From the NCBI GenBank assembly GCA_030248135.1, contig JASANC010001689.1, forward strand, positions 1 through 64,000: DNA of 64,000 nucleotides, given 5' to 3'. The translations under genes were made by a program, and so were the position numbers. The DNA comes from Theristus sp. LFF4_11 (taxonomy: Eukaryota > Nematoda > Chromadorea > Monhysterida > Xyalidae). The notes under the pieces were generated by a model. That model was not told where the DNA came from and made no database searches. It was given only the letters and a program-made list of their open reading frames with translations. Positions 1 through 26,500 of the stretch are shown one piece after another; position 1 is the stretch's first letter, and every line of letters starts with the position of its first letter.

Positions 1-538
1 GATCTTAATTGCCGGTGCATGGCGACTTGTGAATGCAACTTGTGAACATTGCGCTGACTTCAGAAATTCAAATGCAACTTTCAGCTTATCACTAGTTTGC
101 ACGTGTGGTCAGATGTGCGCGTCTGGTGCGTTTTATTCTGCCTCAAATGGAAATGGCTTTGGATCGGATCCTGCATGAAAACTCCCATCGTTTTTTTGTA
201 AACACCTTTATGTTCATTTACTTAACAGTATAAGCGGGCATTCATGAAGCAGTATTTAGTGATCGCGGAGCTACGCGTCACTAAATACTGCTTCATGAAT
301 GCCGCTTTAAAGGAACTAACACTTTGAACTGGATCAAATGTTCCCAGTCTCACCAGTTTTTGATTACACGCCCATCGTGCGCGTGTGTGTGTGGTGCTAT
401 TCTGACTAATGTTTGACCGTCGAGCTACGTAATTCTGCTTCAAAAAACTAGCTAATTGAATTGAACATATGGGTAAATAACATTTGGGTAAATGTAAGTC
501 AGTTTCCGACATGTGATGATGTGACCATGTTTTTACAG
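1..538. other. Intronic DNA upstream of the first visible MRP exon
   Basis: No exon is recognisable here. The only structure is a near-perfect hairpin at 232-307. The region should be intron of the MRP gene, because the exon at 539 begins in mid-protein; further alternative exon copies may lie outside the window. Confidence 0.6.
232..307. repeat. Foldback MITE-like hairpin, family A copy 1
   Basis: Two arms of about 30 nt, carrying GCATTCATGAAGCAG and its reverse complement, enclose a loop of about 15 nt. The same arm sequence recurs at 7100-7193, 36408-36498 and, more diverged, at 36589-36700, so it is a dispersed element rather than a one-off hairpin. No target duplication is clear. Confidence 0.75.
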
Positions 539-12166
<11,628 letters not shown>

Positions 12167-14590
12167 AGCTTTCAATGAGCGAAATAAAATGTCTTATAAT
12201 AGTCGTGATGTTTTCTGTAATTTTTATGTTCTTGTTCAAACGTTAGTATTCATTCGTTGTTCTCACCACATCTCTCACTCTCACATATGAGCATATCCGC
12301 CAAACCACCCTTTTTTGTTTTTCTGATAAAAAGTTGTCATATTGTTGTATTTGTTTTCTCAAGTTGCATAATTTTGCCGCTTCTTTATTTGTGCCAGTAT
12401 TGTTATTAGTATTGGCAATGATTGCTGTTTGGTAATGTGCCGGTTAGGTGAAGTGTAGCAAATTCGTTACCATAATAAGCATCCAGGATCAAATTTCAAA
12501 CTAATCAATCAGTGGGTTTTCACGTTTTGTATGCAGTCTTGTTGTTTTCCTCCACCTCCGGTGTGGATTTACGATCACTAAAGTCCTCCTCTGAAGACAT
12601 TTCACTCTGTAACTACACACTAAATCACACTTTCACTGGTGACACAGTGATGCCTACAGTCACAAAAACATGACGTTTATTGCGCGTTTTTGTTGTTGTC
12701 GTATGTGCGTGTCAGCAGATTGGTTTGTGACCGTTCCACACAACAGAGTGCAGGGTCTTCAGCTGAGGACTTTCAAATCTCGCCCAGTGTTTCTGTTTGG
12801 CTGCAGTCAAAAGTAGTGCAGCAAGCTGATTGTGTGCATTTGTCGGGCTCACTTATTGGTTCCCTCTCGGGCGTGAGCCAATCAGTGCATTAGATTTCAA
12901 CTTTTGATCGCAGCAGTTTAAAGTAGATATTCACATAGCCTATTTCGTGTTGTTGCCTCGTCGTCATTGTGATCTTTACTTTTAAATACAGTATTAATTA
13001 GAATGATTGAAGTTTGCCATTGTAATTTTTACGTGCAGTCTATTGCCTCAGCTATGTCTTACTCCTGCTGTTTTTGAATTTTGCATTCGTTTTACGTGGC
13101 TTCAGGTTATAGGGAAAGTTTGTTTCCAGTGTGATATACCACATGAAAAATGTCGTTTCCGCTCGGTGTTTTGTATTCGGTGATTTTTTTCTATCTTGTT
13201 ATGTAGTCATTTTGCTAATCTGTGAAACGAAATGAAAAATTTGTGTGTCAAACATCCTTCAATGGTTTAATCTTTGCTTTTAAAAACTGTTAAGTCTTGA
13301 AATGCTTTTTCTGAAGATTATGCACTTTCATTCACACATGATTTCAATCTGTTTATGCCTCACAATTTCTCACAAAAACACACCAAGCAAATGGTTGCGC
13401 GTGCGCATCGTGATATCGTATGCGTGCCAGTGTGTTTGTTTATAAGTGTCAATGAAGGTGCACGGTTTTTCGACAAGGACTTCACTCCACGACAAGAAAA
13501 TGTTGAAAACTTTTATTACGTTACGAAAATCAAACCAAAAAAACGGTCCGAATCTAATGTGGCACTTGAGTTATAAAGGCAAGGTCTGGTTGGCAGAATC
13601 GATAGAAAGTCTGTTGAATAGAACCAGTCAGAACGTGAACACTGGTACAGTGCCAGTTCGTCTGTTTGTCCTACGTGATTGATTTTAATCAACAGACAAA
13701 AGTTGAATTGTAAAATTGTACAAGTTCGATTTCACTGGCAAATATGCACATAAAAATTCCGGATTTTTAGTGAGAACAAAACTCTAAAACAGATTTCACG
13801 CAAAACTTCTCAAACTTACAAAAATAAGGCAACAATCAAGGCTTACAAGCACGGAACGGTTAGAAATATTTTCGGCAATTTGTTTGAAGGGGGAATTGTT
13901 TTGTAAAACAAAAAACTGCTAAACGGCTATTGATTGAGGAAGAAACAGGAAAGTGGAAAGTCGGTTAGAATGAAGCACTCTAAATCTAAATAAAAACAGT
14001 TATGTTCAATTGTTTTTGGTGCGACAACATTTTGATCATCCAGATTCAAAAGCCCTCACATTTTTACACTTCAATAAGCTTTTTAGCAACCTGTGTTCAC
14101 TAGAACTAGTCGGAACAACTGTGGTTGACACTTCTTAATAAACCAACGATAATTTTTGCACAAAACTGTCTAGCTTAAAAACGCAAACGAGATATACATA
14201 ACTACATGCAAAAGTTTTATAAAAAGCACTTTCAGTACTTTTGACACGAATTCGAATCCTCACAAAATATTTAGCAACTTTTCCGACCGTTTTACCGGAT
14301 TTACAAAAAAAATAGTGTCCTATGAAAAACTGTTGTTAATAAAAGTCTCAAAATTGTCCATTAAAAATTGTTATAAAAATGGGCAAGAACTGAAAAAAAG
14401 CGAAACCCATGGCCCACCGGGGGTTCACTTTACGTCCCACAAATAGCAAACGCTGCTGCAGACTGCTTATCAGAAGCGACAACGCGAAAATGACGCCTCA
14501 GACATAGCAGACGTATCTTGTCGATTCTGATAACCAGACTGTTTGGCATTTGTCAATTTGTGAAAAATTGTCGTGTTGCGGTTCAGTTTC
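12167..14590. other. Intergenic region between convergent MRP and ZIP13 genes
   Basis: A poly(A) signal AATAAA at 12183-12188 serves MRP. The remainder is AT-rich with short chance ORFs. No exon, RNA gene or bounded mobile element was recognised. Confidence 0.6.
12183..12188 (+). terminator. Poly(A) signal of the MRP gene
   Basis: AATAAA 17 nt after the TGA stop at 12164-12166, followed by a T-rich stretch. Confidence 0.6.
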
Positions 14591-17500
14591 TCAATCGGCG
14601 TGCAGAAGATTGACGGTGCCCATGACGACGATACCGAGAACAATCAACGCCAGTTGTTTCAGCGATTCTCTGAACAAATGAAACCACGAAATTAGCCAGC
14701 CAAGTTTGCAAGCGGCAATTTGGCTTCAAGCACTTTCATTTTTTAAACCGTCACGTCAATCACACAAATTTCAACAAAAATACACATGCGGGACTTTCAT
14801 AGCTTTATTTTTTTTCGTTTAGCTAAATTTCGTTTAACACAGCTACACGTCATGGACTGCCGCATTCGGTCCAAAATGAACAAAAAACCACCCGCAACTG
14901 ACTTTGGATTCGACTCCTTGATGATATCGGGCAGAATCTCAACAAGAGCGATATTCAGAAATCCGCCAGCGGTAAATGCGAGTATGTAGATCGAGGCGTC
15001 ATCGACCGCAGCTGCGTTCATGCCCACAGCCATTGCGGCGCCCAGAACACCACCAGTGGCAGTGATCAGCTGCAGAATGGAGATTGTTGGATCGAGATTG
15101 AACGATTCTTGCGATTGCTCCGAAATTTCCAGTGCCAAGTGCGCGGTCACAAACAAACACACTGTGAGACACACATGCGAGATTTGAAACAGCGCGCGCG
15201 TGTGCTTCTGACCGTGCAACATTACAGTGCTTTAATCGAGTGCATTGTCTTCAGAGACTTGGACTTTACCACGAACAGCCGTTCGCGGTTTCGCCAAGCA
15301 GACGCATATTCCGAAGTCCACCCTGGCTTCGCAGCCCAGACCACCGAAAACGAGTTTTCTCAGGTCTCTCAAACACAAATTGCGTTTCACATGCGTCTCC
15401 GCACAAACACACTTCTATGATCTTTTTTTGTACTTGCCAGTCTTTTTCAATGTACTTTTCAATCGTGGAAAGCTGAAATCGAGACGTGCGGGAGAGCATT
15501 CCGTACACAGGCATTTTTTTCTGACAAACGGCGTCTTCCTTGACAACTAATGATGCCAATCTACTATACTAAAAAAATACTTTGTCCGTCTGTCTGTCTG
15601 TCTGTCCGTCCAACTTTTTGCTATTTAAGGTAGCGAAATCAAAATGTTGCTATCACTTTTCAGCAATTTTTCTATGCGAATCAATTTCTCTCTTTCGGTT
15701 TTTTCAACAACGAGTCATCATGATTCATTCAGTTCTGTCATCAACGTTCCGTCGCAATGGTCAGGTTGGTTGGTGGTGATGTAAAAAATGAGATTATAAT
15801 GTGCGGGAACGAATTGCTCCAAAAAAGTCAATATCTCATAAAATGGACGGCACGTCCGATTATGATCGATAGTAAGAACTGGAAAACGGGTCTCCCAATA
15901 AAATGAATTTACGACTTTGAAAAACCAACAGAAACAAAATTGACTTTCGAATTTTTACACACAAAAGTGTTTTTCCTGTGAATAATAATTGAATCCCTTT
16001 TTTCTGAACCAAATACACGGCTTACGTTGATGTGGAACATTCGATCAAAGCAAAATGAAACAGTTCATGAAGATCGATTGTGAGAGCACTAAACAAACAG
16101 CAGTTTTTACAAGATTTTAACTAAAAATCTGTGACTTTCAAAAAGCAAAATTGAACACAAATTTGCAATCTTGAAACAGCAGAAACTGAAATCATGTTGT
16201 TTAAAAAACATTTTTGTGCATTGCGCAAATAAACGGGTATCGATTCCGGCCAGTTCTGTATACACGGCTTACGTTGATGCGGAACATTCGATCAAAGCAA
16301 AATGAAACAGTTCATGAAGACCGATTGGGAAAGCACTAAAAAAACAGCAGTTTTTACAAGATTTTAACTAAAAATCTGTGACTTTCAAAAAGCAAAATTG
16401 TGAACACAAATTTGCAATCTTGAAACAGCAGAAACTGAAATCATGTTTAAAAACATTTTTGTGCAAAAGCGGGCTTACTATAAAAACACAAATGGGATTG
16501 CGCAAATAAACGGGTATCGATTCCGGCCAGTTCTGTAAAATAAACGGGCCTCTGGGTCAAACTTCGGGACTTTGAAAAATGAAATTGTCAAACAATCAAG
16601 TCACGTTTGAACAATTTCAGTCAACCAGAAAAAATCTAACGGGAACGACTTGCCTTTAACAGAGTTCAACTTAACTAACCGAGATAAAACGGGAGCAGCA
16701 AATTTCATTTGTTTAGAAAAAAATTTCTCAACGATTGCAAAATCAGCGAAAGCTATAAAAGAACCATTTTTGACATTGACTGACACTACTTGACTGACAC
16801 CAAATCGAAAAGCTTAAAAACAAGCATTCGAAACGTTTGAAAAGCCCTTTCAACAATTGAGCGGGTTCTCGAGATAAAAATAAAAACAGAATACTTGCTC
16901 CAAAACATAAACGGTATCAAGAAATTTAAACGCATGAAAGCTTTGGTTGAAAAATCAACACGTTTCCAGTTCCAGGAAAACCGAATCAAATAAATGTCGA
17001 TAAATCCGCGGGTGCACCTTGCTGTTAACAAAATCGCAAACATATCTTACCCGGGCCGTAGGCACGGGTCAACTGCTATCTACTATACTAAAATAATACT
17101 TTGTCTGTCTGTCTGTCTGTCTGTCCGTCCAACTTTTTGCTATTTAAGGTAGCGAAATGAAAATGTTGCTATCATTTTTTAACAATTTTTCTATGCGAAG
17201 CATTTTCTCTCTTTTGGTTCTCAACAACGAGTCATCATGATTCATTCAGTTCTGTCATCAACGTTCCGTCGCAATGGTCAAGTTTTGGCTGGTGGTGATG
17301 TAAAAAGATGAGATTATAATGTGCGGGAACGAATTGCTCCAAAGAAGCCATTATCTCACAGAATGGACGGCACACCCGATTGTGATATCGATAGCAAGAA
17401 TTGGAAAAACGGGTCTTTCAATAAAACGAATTTGCGACTTTGAAAAACCAACAGAAACGAAATTGGCTTTTGAATTTTTTTTCACACAAAAGGGTTTTTT

Positions 17501-20500
17501 GTGAATAATTATTGAATCCCGTATTTTTTCTGAACCAAATACTCGGGTAACGTTGATGCGGAACATTCGATCAAAGCAAAATGAAACAGGTCATGAAGAT
17601 CGATTGTGAGGGCACTAAACAGCAGTTTTTACAAGATTTTAACTAAAATTCTGTGACTTTCAAAAAGCAAAATTGTGAACACAAATTTGCAGTTTTGAAA
17701 CAGCAGAAACTGAAATCATATTGTTTAAAAAAACATTTTTGTGCAAAAGCGGGCTTACTATAAAAACAAATGGGATTGTGCAAATAAACGGGTATCGATT
17801 CCGGGCAGTTCTGTAAAATAAAAAATAAACGGGCCTCTTTGGGTCAAATTTAGCGACTTTGAAAAATGAAATTGTCAAACAATCAAGTCACGTTTTAACA
17901 ATTTCAGTCAACCAGAAAAAATCAAGCGGGAACGACTTGCTAACAGAGTTTAACTTAACTAACCGAGAACAAACGGGAGCAGCAAATTGAATTAGTCAAG
18001 AAAAAAATTTCTCAACAATTGCTAAATCAGTGAAACAATTATAAAATAATCATTTTTGACATTGACTGACACTGATTGACTGATTGAATTGACACCGAAT
18101 CGAAAAGCTTGATAATAAACATTTGAAACGTTTGAAAAGCACTTTTAAAAATCGAGCGGGTTCTCGAAATAAAAATAAAAGAGGAATGCTTCCCCAAACA
18201 ATAAACGGTATCAACGAATTTAAACGCATGAAAGCTTTGGTTTAAAGTTTGAAACGTTTAAAAAATCAGCGCGTTTCCAGTTCCAATAAAACAGAAGCAA
18301 ATAAATGTCGGTAAATCCGCGGGTGCACCTTACTGTTAACAAAATCGCAAACATTTCTTACCCGGGCCGTAGGCACGGGTCAACTGCTAGTTTTTAACAA
18401 AACAAAGAACAATTAGCGCGGTGGTCATGAGTCATGACCCCCCCCCGGCCCCCACCCCACCCCGCAGTACCGAACCGCAAGTTCACATCAGACATCTGAA
18501 CACACCACACCTACACTCACACATTTCGTCTAATAAAAAACCGTTGCCCCAATTTTTTTCAATTTCAAAATCCGTTTCGTTTCACAAACACAATGATAGA
18601 ACCTTTGCTTTGAAAAACTATTTTGAAACCAGCAGTTGGCAAAATAACAAAAAGCAGTCGGGGGGTATTTTACAGCAATGAAACTTTCTATTCTTGACGG
18701 AAACCACAACCTTTGTTGAGCAGTTTTTGTTGACAAAAAAACACAGTAACCTTTATAAATCATTTTTGTGCAAGAATGTCAGAATATTGAAAGGCCATAC
18801 TCTAAATACCGGTATTGCAAACAAAAAAGTCGAAAAATCTTGGGTAAATAACGCGATATCATTCTTTGACGTCATTAAAATGCTGCGGCATGTACAAGTT
18901 CAACAAATGTTTTTTTTAACGTTTTGTTTTTAAATTACATATTATCTTTTATTTTGGTTGAATGAATGCCCGCATAGAAAGGTGAACAGTTTCATGCATG
19001 ACGCGGAAATTAGAAATTGGCAAAACGATCCGAATCCCTAAAATAGGGCCTAATCACTAGATTATTTTGAACTGCCATGTGAAAATTGAAGCTAGCTTCC
19101 TTTCTGCGTCTAGCATTGAGTCGTAAAACCCAAAAATTGATATCATTAAAACCGCAAAACTGTCACCATTCTTGTGAAAAAAACCGGTTTGTTTTTTAAT
19201 AAAAAACTTTATTTTGCCGACCGTTACACACATGATGTGATTGACGTGAAATGATGTTGTTTGCTCGTTGAAAACGACCAAAACAACATAAAATTTCAAA
19301 CAAAAAATCCTTCCATTTTATAGCTATTTTCATTTAACCCGAATTCCGAAATACACATATCCACTACAAACGTCCAGCATCGAGACCAAAAATAACCCAA
19401 ACCAAACCTCACTACTTCTGTGCATCCATTAAATCGTGACCCTCTCAAAAAACAACAACACAACACAAACACAGCAGAATTTTTCATTTTTGAGCAACAA
19501 TGCACAAAAACACGGCACTAAAATGTTCGAGTGATAAAATTGGTGATGGGCAGAAACAATACACATCTGCAATCTGAAATTCTACACCTTTCCACGGTCT
19601 GTAACATAAAAGTTTTCACTATATAGAACACGATATCTTTTCTTGCAGCGCGCTGATTGGCTGCATTTGACTCGGGTGCATTGATGGGCTGTCTGGTAGT
19701 ATGATATAGCCAATAAGCGAGCAAGCATTTTTTGGCTGAGCATGCAGGAAACGGCGACATAGTTCTTATGATTTTGCCCTATTCCGATGTTGTTGTCGCA
19801 TTGCAAACAATGTTTGCATTTGAGCGTGACATGACTTCGGAGTTTTCAAAAAAATCAATACTATTGCAAAATAAAAGCCCCTCTCTTGACTGTGAATTCC
19901 GTTTTGCATTACTGAACACAAGTCTCGACAAATGTGTTTGTAAATAAATTATTAATTGATTTTCGCATGTATGTTTGAAATCGTGTTTACGGTTGTCAAC
20001 TGATACGTGAATGACAGATAGCGAGTGCTTTATTGAAAATTTTGTTATCAATTACGTTATGCTTGAGAAAAATGATAATAGCAACTAAAATATTACTTTG
20101 TCAGCCAGTACACCCCTCGTTTCAAAAGCCACGCTTTTAAAGTTGAACACCGAACGGCAACAAGAAACCCGACTGATTTTTACACCGGTCTGTCTGGTTC
20201 GCTGTCAGATAATAAAAAAAGTCTCGTTGTTTCACCGCATCATCTTTCAAGTTTCAACGTGCAAAAACGCTTAAAAGAAGCATTAAAGCATTCCGTTACC
20301 CCGTTCTGGTTGACCAAAAAATCCCTTGTCAAAAGTTTTTGAGGTTTTGCACGTGCCCTTCACATCCCAAAACTAGTTGACTTCCACACACTCAACGTTA
20401 AAAATAACATAAACCATTTCACAAGGCAACGCAGGAAAGTTACCAGTCCCCATAGTCGGTCGTTTCACATTGAGAAAACGTGCAAACACACAGAAGAGAG

Positions 20501-23500
20501 ATTATTTGGATTCAGAATATGGAAACGCAGACAAATATGTAGAGAAAATATGCATTTACCATAGAACAACAATTATCGTCATTTTGTTGAACACACATTC
20601 ACACATTCAAGACTTCCAGAAGGATCGTCAGAGAAGGTAAAACTACACGACGCGTGTGTATGGTGCAGAAATCAAAAACTTTAAAAAATATATATTCTCC
20701 CCTGGTGATTTCCGCGACAATCATTTTAATAACGAAAACTACACTAAAATGCACATACATGTATGTACATGTGATGTACTACATTACATTTCACGTTATT
20801 TACCAAACCATAACCCATACAACTTCTCCTACGACTTGCGACAACAACAAGAACTAACACGCACGTACACACCAAGCAGCAAATGTGCAACCGACAACAC
20901 AGTTCACAATTAACCAACAATGTCGCTAAAACTTATTGAACACCGTCTTATTTCCCCCATCTTCTTCTCATTCATTTAAGAGCGAGATTTTTTGTGTAGT
21001 TAGACTTGCCCTCTTTATTAAATTTTGCGAAAGTAAAAAAACGCAAATGGCCATTTATTATTGATGTTCACGTGCTGTAACCATGAAGTTTTTTAATACA
21101 GATATTTTTTATTTTTACTGGATCACACAATATACACAGGTAAGGTTTCAAGTTAACGTTAAACGATATAATAACGGCCACATGTTTTGACGTTTGCTAG
21201 GTTAAAACGTTTACCAATCATATCATGTGACCCTCTTGTACTAGTCTGATTTACGCGCGATCGTGTTTTTACCCGCAAAACACAACTTGATAAAAACAAA
21301 CTATTGTGTCATTCATGTGGTCATGTTAACAAAGAGTTTTTCGACCTGTGTTGGTAAGTCATGCATAAGCTGTCCACAAAGAACACGTCTTCAGAATAAT
21401 TAAGGGCGTTCTACTACGTATTCAGAACGAGCGAATTGAAAAAAATGTTGTGCAATTCAACTTTTTGCTTTGCAACACTCAATATCAGCAGAATTTTTGT
21501 CCACCCAAGACTCCATCCAATTCATCAATCAACCAATTTTTATGTGGAAAAGCGAATTACTGAAAATATGCGAAAAGAATGAAAAGCAAACTTCTGACTG
21601 CTCACTTTCAGAGTGCTTCAAGTACAATAGTTCGAAAAATCACAAACGAAAAAAACTCTTTCAGTCAATCAATGTTCAAAAAATGATGATGTGTTGATGA
21701 AAAATTATAAAAAAATGGCTTCTATCTGCCCTGACTGATGTTGCTTTTACTCGCCCGATAGCACAGTAAAGTTGATGATGGGCGATTATCGTAATTAGCT
21801 ACCTGTAATTGTGTGTAATTATCCGTGATATGCTATATAATGTGATCCTTTTCCTGTAATCTTGGTTGTTCTCCAGTCCAGTAATTCGCCACTCTCTCGC
21901 TACTTGAAGTGGTGAGCCCGCCGTTGAGCGTGGCACGTAGGCGGTCATCATGACCGGCCTTCTGTGGTCGTCTGCTGCTCTTTATTGTCGTGTTTACCCT
22001 GCTCGGGCACGACTTGTTTATTGTCGCTTTATGCCATGGAAGGCGCGACTTTGTCCCGTATGGCCTGTTATGGTTTTGTCGCTGACCCGCGAGATGGCAG
22101 CGCATGCAGTAAGTCGAGCAACCACGGAGGAAATGGCTCGCAGCATCTGGGACGTTCGATGGACGAGAAGGAGACAACCAATCGAGCAGCGGAGTTTGGC
22201 GTACGATCAGCGCAGCGACCAGCAGTCAGTTATCCGACCAAGGATGTGCCGAGAGATGAACGTCAGCCAATGGGCGATGACGCGTCGCGAGGACTGCGAC
22301 GAGGCCAACGTGCCGAAGTTCACGTGCTTCTGGCTGCCGAACGAGCGCCGAGCATTGAGCCGTGATGGGATAGGCCGCAGTGCCAATGAATGGGGCGTTT
22401 CCGGCCGAGCGTGTGCCGAGGATGCAGATGTGTGTGACGTCTGACGTATGACGTAGCGCCGTTTGAAGTAGTGTGAGACAGACGCTGAATGATTTGTGAT
22501 TGAAAGGGAGATTTCGTGATTTGGCTTCTCCCTCTCTTTTTCCGTTGATGGGGGAGAAGTTGATGATGGGCGATTATCGTAATTAGCTACCTGTAATTGT
22601 GTGTAATTATCCGTGATATGCTATATAATGTGATCCTTTTCCTGTAATCTTGGTTGTTCTCCAGTCCAGTAATTCGCCACTCTCTCGCTACTTGAAGTGT
22701 AACCTTTAAAATACCGAACTTTCAGTACACACTCACTAAAACATGCATCAACACGAACGCTATTTTTACAAGTAGCGAATGGATGGTGGAATGGAACGCA
22801 TCTAGTGAGTTTGGTGTCCTAATAAACTTTAACGCAATCGAAAGCAACCTGCACAGATGGGTGCAAGCAAACAAAACGAAGGCAAACCCCTGATGACATG
22901 CGCGAACATTGCCAAGATTGTGTAAACAAAGTTTAGACGTTTCACAGAGAAACTTTGCTGGGCTTACAAACTGGTTGGTGGTATACTATACCAGAGATGT
23001 GCATAGGGGGTTCCTAGGGTGTCCCGGGACAGGCTAGCGTCGCGCGTCGCGCAGGGCCTGAGGGGCTACGTCGCGCAGCGCCTCGGTTGGAAGAGACAAA
23101 ATTTTCACAAATTGCAATAAAGTTACTTCGAAATTAAATTCGATTATTTTAGTTCACTGACTGAAGCAGATCTTCAGAAGTGCGTGTATTGCTGTGGTTA
23201 CTTTTGTAGGTTGTAACGTATTTGTATTTGATATCGCGCTGCGCATGTAGATGGTAAGCACATTTTATTCTGTAAATACCGGTGGTACGGCAACCAGGGT
23301 TTTTTGACGCGACATCTTGCGCCAATGACGCAAAATAATTTAGGATGACGCAAAAAATCGGTTGCTTGCGTCAGCTTTTTTGATTCTTTCAATTTTCGAG
23401 GACTTCTTCAAAACACTGTTTTTTCGGAAATTTTGTGCTCAGATCGAAAATTTTCCTGCGCCTCCGGCGCAGGCCATGGCCATCTTATGATTCATTTTAC

Positions 23501-26500
23501 AATGGCTATTGCATGGATAGTCATGAGTTCATCGTTCGTTTTTTAGACTGTTCAGTGCTTTGTTGATAACGGTTCGATTCAATGTTACAATATTCTTGTT
23601 GTTTTGACTGTATCAACAATCACTTGGTCCAAGTGTCCAACATACTTTGGATGACATCCAAAACAACGCTGTACGGACACCGAATTATTTGTTGTTCGAT
23701 GTAGTCATGCTGACGCAGAAATTTTGGATGACGCAAAATTTTTTGACCTTTTGTGTCAGTTGACTTGACGCAGAAAAATTTTCACCTTCATACATCAAAA
23801 ATTTACACATGCAAGTACATAGCCGTGTTTTTGAGAGGTCAGTTTGTGTGACACTTAGTTTGCGACCAAAAAATTGGGGAGGGGTCGACGTCGCGCAGCC
23901 ACCCGACCCGGGACAGGCTAGAAGTGTCTGGCGTGCACACCTCTGTACTATACCATGGTGGCTGGCGTGCAGCAAAATAGTAAAATCGAAATTAGCATGC
24001 GGGAATTTGAACGGTTTGTGGAAAGTGATATTTTTTGTACCTGTTTGACTGTCATTTCAAACAACGAAAAATGTGAAACAGAAAAAAATCCAAAAACATG
24101 CAACCTCTGCACTTAATCACACAAATCAACAGCCAGCACGTCGCATTCCCACAACTATTAGACTATTAGCGCCAAATTTGAAAATTTACTACTCAGTCAA
24201 CTTTCAGACCGAAAACTGATCAAGTAAAAAAACGAAAAACCGTCCTCCAAACCTGCGCCTTAACGGCGGACCATCGGTCAAAATCAGCGCGAAGCAGAAT
24301 CGCGAAATCGCTAATTTCGTGAGGCACCTCGTGGAGTAAAATCGCGAACGTTGTTAGAACGCCAAACTGAAAATAAAGAAAAGTTTGCCAATTTAGACCT
24401 GTCATTTTCCAAACAAAAAACTTATTCAAATTGCCACGCTGAACAGCACTACGTTTCACGTGTTTTGCGACTGTGTTTGTGGGTGCAGGACACCAACGCA
24501 TAGTTTTGCGCGCGAATTTCAACTTGCGAATTCGACCAAGTTTGTACCGCGCTGACTTACTTACCAAGACTGAACCGACCACGGATTACTTGAACACTTT
24601 TTCAACCCCCCCCCCCCAAAAACGAAACTTTTCAAAGCTCTCAAACCTTGACATTAATCAGAAAGCTGCCTGCGACCGCGAGACCGTGCGTGAAATTATC
24701 GACCAGATTCGCAATCAGATTTAGAATGGCGGCTGCCTGGAAGCAGACGCAACGAAAATTGTGCGACAAGACAAAAAGAAAACGCCGATCTCGTTCAGAA
24801 ATGTAACCGATGAAAAAATAGCTCGATGCTGTTTTTCAAACTTGCGTGACGCAGACGACAGCCCCCAATTCAATATATTCATTCGTCAACTTGTGAAACT
24901 AAAAAAAACAAAAAATCATACATTGGACTAAACAAATCCGCACCTGGTGTTGTTCTTCTTCGGTTTTGGCACAGAACTTCTCGACCAGGAAACACAGCGT
25001 CAATCCCGCAATCACCCACAAGCCAGCAACGTACAGATCTGAAGCGAAAAATTTCAGCGTTAAAAGCTTTCAGCTTTTTATTTGATTGGCTTTTCTGGGT
25101 TAGCCCTGGCTAAAAAACATCGCCTAAATTACGTCAGTTATGGGCCTTTTGCATCTTCATCACACACGGTCCACCGTTCAAAATCGAAACTTTGAAAAAT
25201 AACCAAAAGATACCCCTTCGAGAACAAAACTGACCACAATTCTGTTTCGCCCACGTCTCGGGCAACACGTGCAGGAACACATCACCGAGCAGCGTGCCGA
25301 CCGCAAAACTCAACAGCAGGTTCAGATTGTGGGTGCCGACTGAAAATGTTGGATAATAAACGTTTGTTTGGGGGTGAAATAAAACGTTCGCAAAACGTGC
25401 ACTTGGTCCACACAAAACTTAACAAAAAACCTATACATTTTGTGCGTTGAAAAATTGCAATCAAAGTGATGCTTGGACCTTTGCTTGAACCAATCAGTGA
25501 GTCCAATTTCCAATTCGAAAGTCCCCAATCCGTGAACTCGAGTGCATGGTTGGTTTGTTTGAGTTTCAGTTTTCTATCGACTTCTGTTTGCTGCAGCTAT
25601 ATCGCACCAACGAAAGCGAATAGCAATAATTTTTATGATGATTATTGAATTGATTCCAAACCAGTGTGAAAACCCGGACCGACCGAAAGACCCGCAAAAC
25701 AAAAAACTGCTAGTCCAAAGACGAAACAATTCACTAACAATGACTGTGAATTGAGGCGCCAGTTTCTTTCGGCAGCAGCAACGCTGGCAACACGCCGCAG
25801 AACACGACGAGGGCGCATCCAATCACACCGAGCAGAAATGACAGCGAGCGCTCCGATGGTGGCGCCACTTCCACTTGTTTCGTTGCCTGAAGTTTGTTAA
25901 CTTCGCTATTCTCTGTTAGCCATCTCAATTTTCCTCAGCAGACGGTCTATTGTTCCGACCAAAAATTTGACGTTTCGTTTTTTTCGTGTGCTACACTACT
26001 GAGCTTTTGAGTAAAACCGTGAAACACCACAGTTCTGTTTTTCTGTGTTTGATTGATTGATCATTGTCTGCTCTTCAACGGGATGAGAAAAAAAATTTAA
26101 CTGTGATTGTCTCATGAATTTTTAACCGGGCGCTCAATGGTGTAGCACTGCTGGATTACTGAGGTTTATAAAAGTGTCAGAATAATCCTATGATGTCAGC
26201 TTTATAATAATTATAAAAAAAATAATCAGAAAAGAAGACCACGATTTTCGCGGCAACCACAATGAAAAAACCATTTCCGAACAACCAAAAAACAAAACGC
26301 ACGTGAATCGCCCGCTCCAAGGCGGCCTGCACCGCGTCGAACGCGTACTCATAGCCAGCCGGCGGCGGCACCAGCGAGTCCTTGGGCACACGCTCGAACA
26401 CCCGACTCCGCTGCTCGGCGCTGTCCAACGACCGATGATGAGCGACGGCCGCAAACTCACGGCCTACGTCATGCGGCCCGCCGGGGTGATTGACGAACTC

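Noticed and set aside
15076..15222. N-terminal extension of the 14903-15069 ZIP13 exon
   Set aside because: The frame stays open to 15222, but the acceptor CTGCAG at 15070 gives exact ZIP13 alignment and the right phase with the HEVPHE exon.
15594..15620. Short (GTCT)n direct repeats as a CRISPR-like array
   Set aside because: A simple microsatellite inside a Helitron; no spacers or cas genes, and the DNA is eukaryotic.
21950..22444. 164-codon ORF as a host gene
   Set aside because: It lies wholly inside a young element with identical terminal repeats and lacks recognisable motifs.
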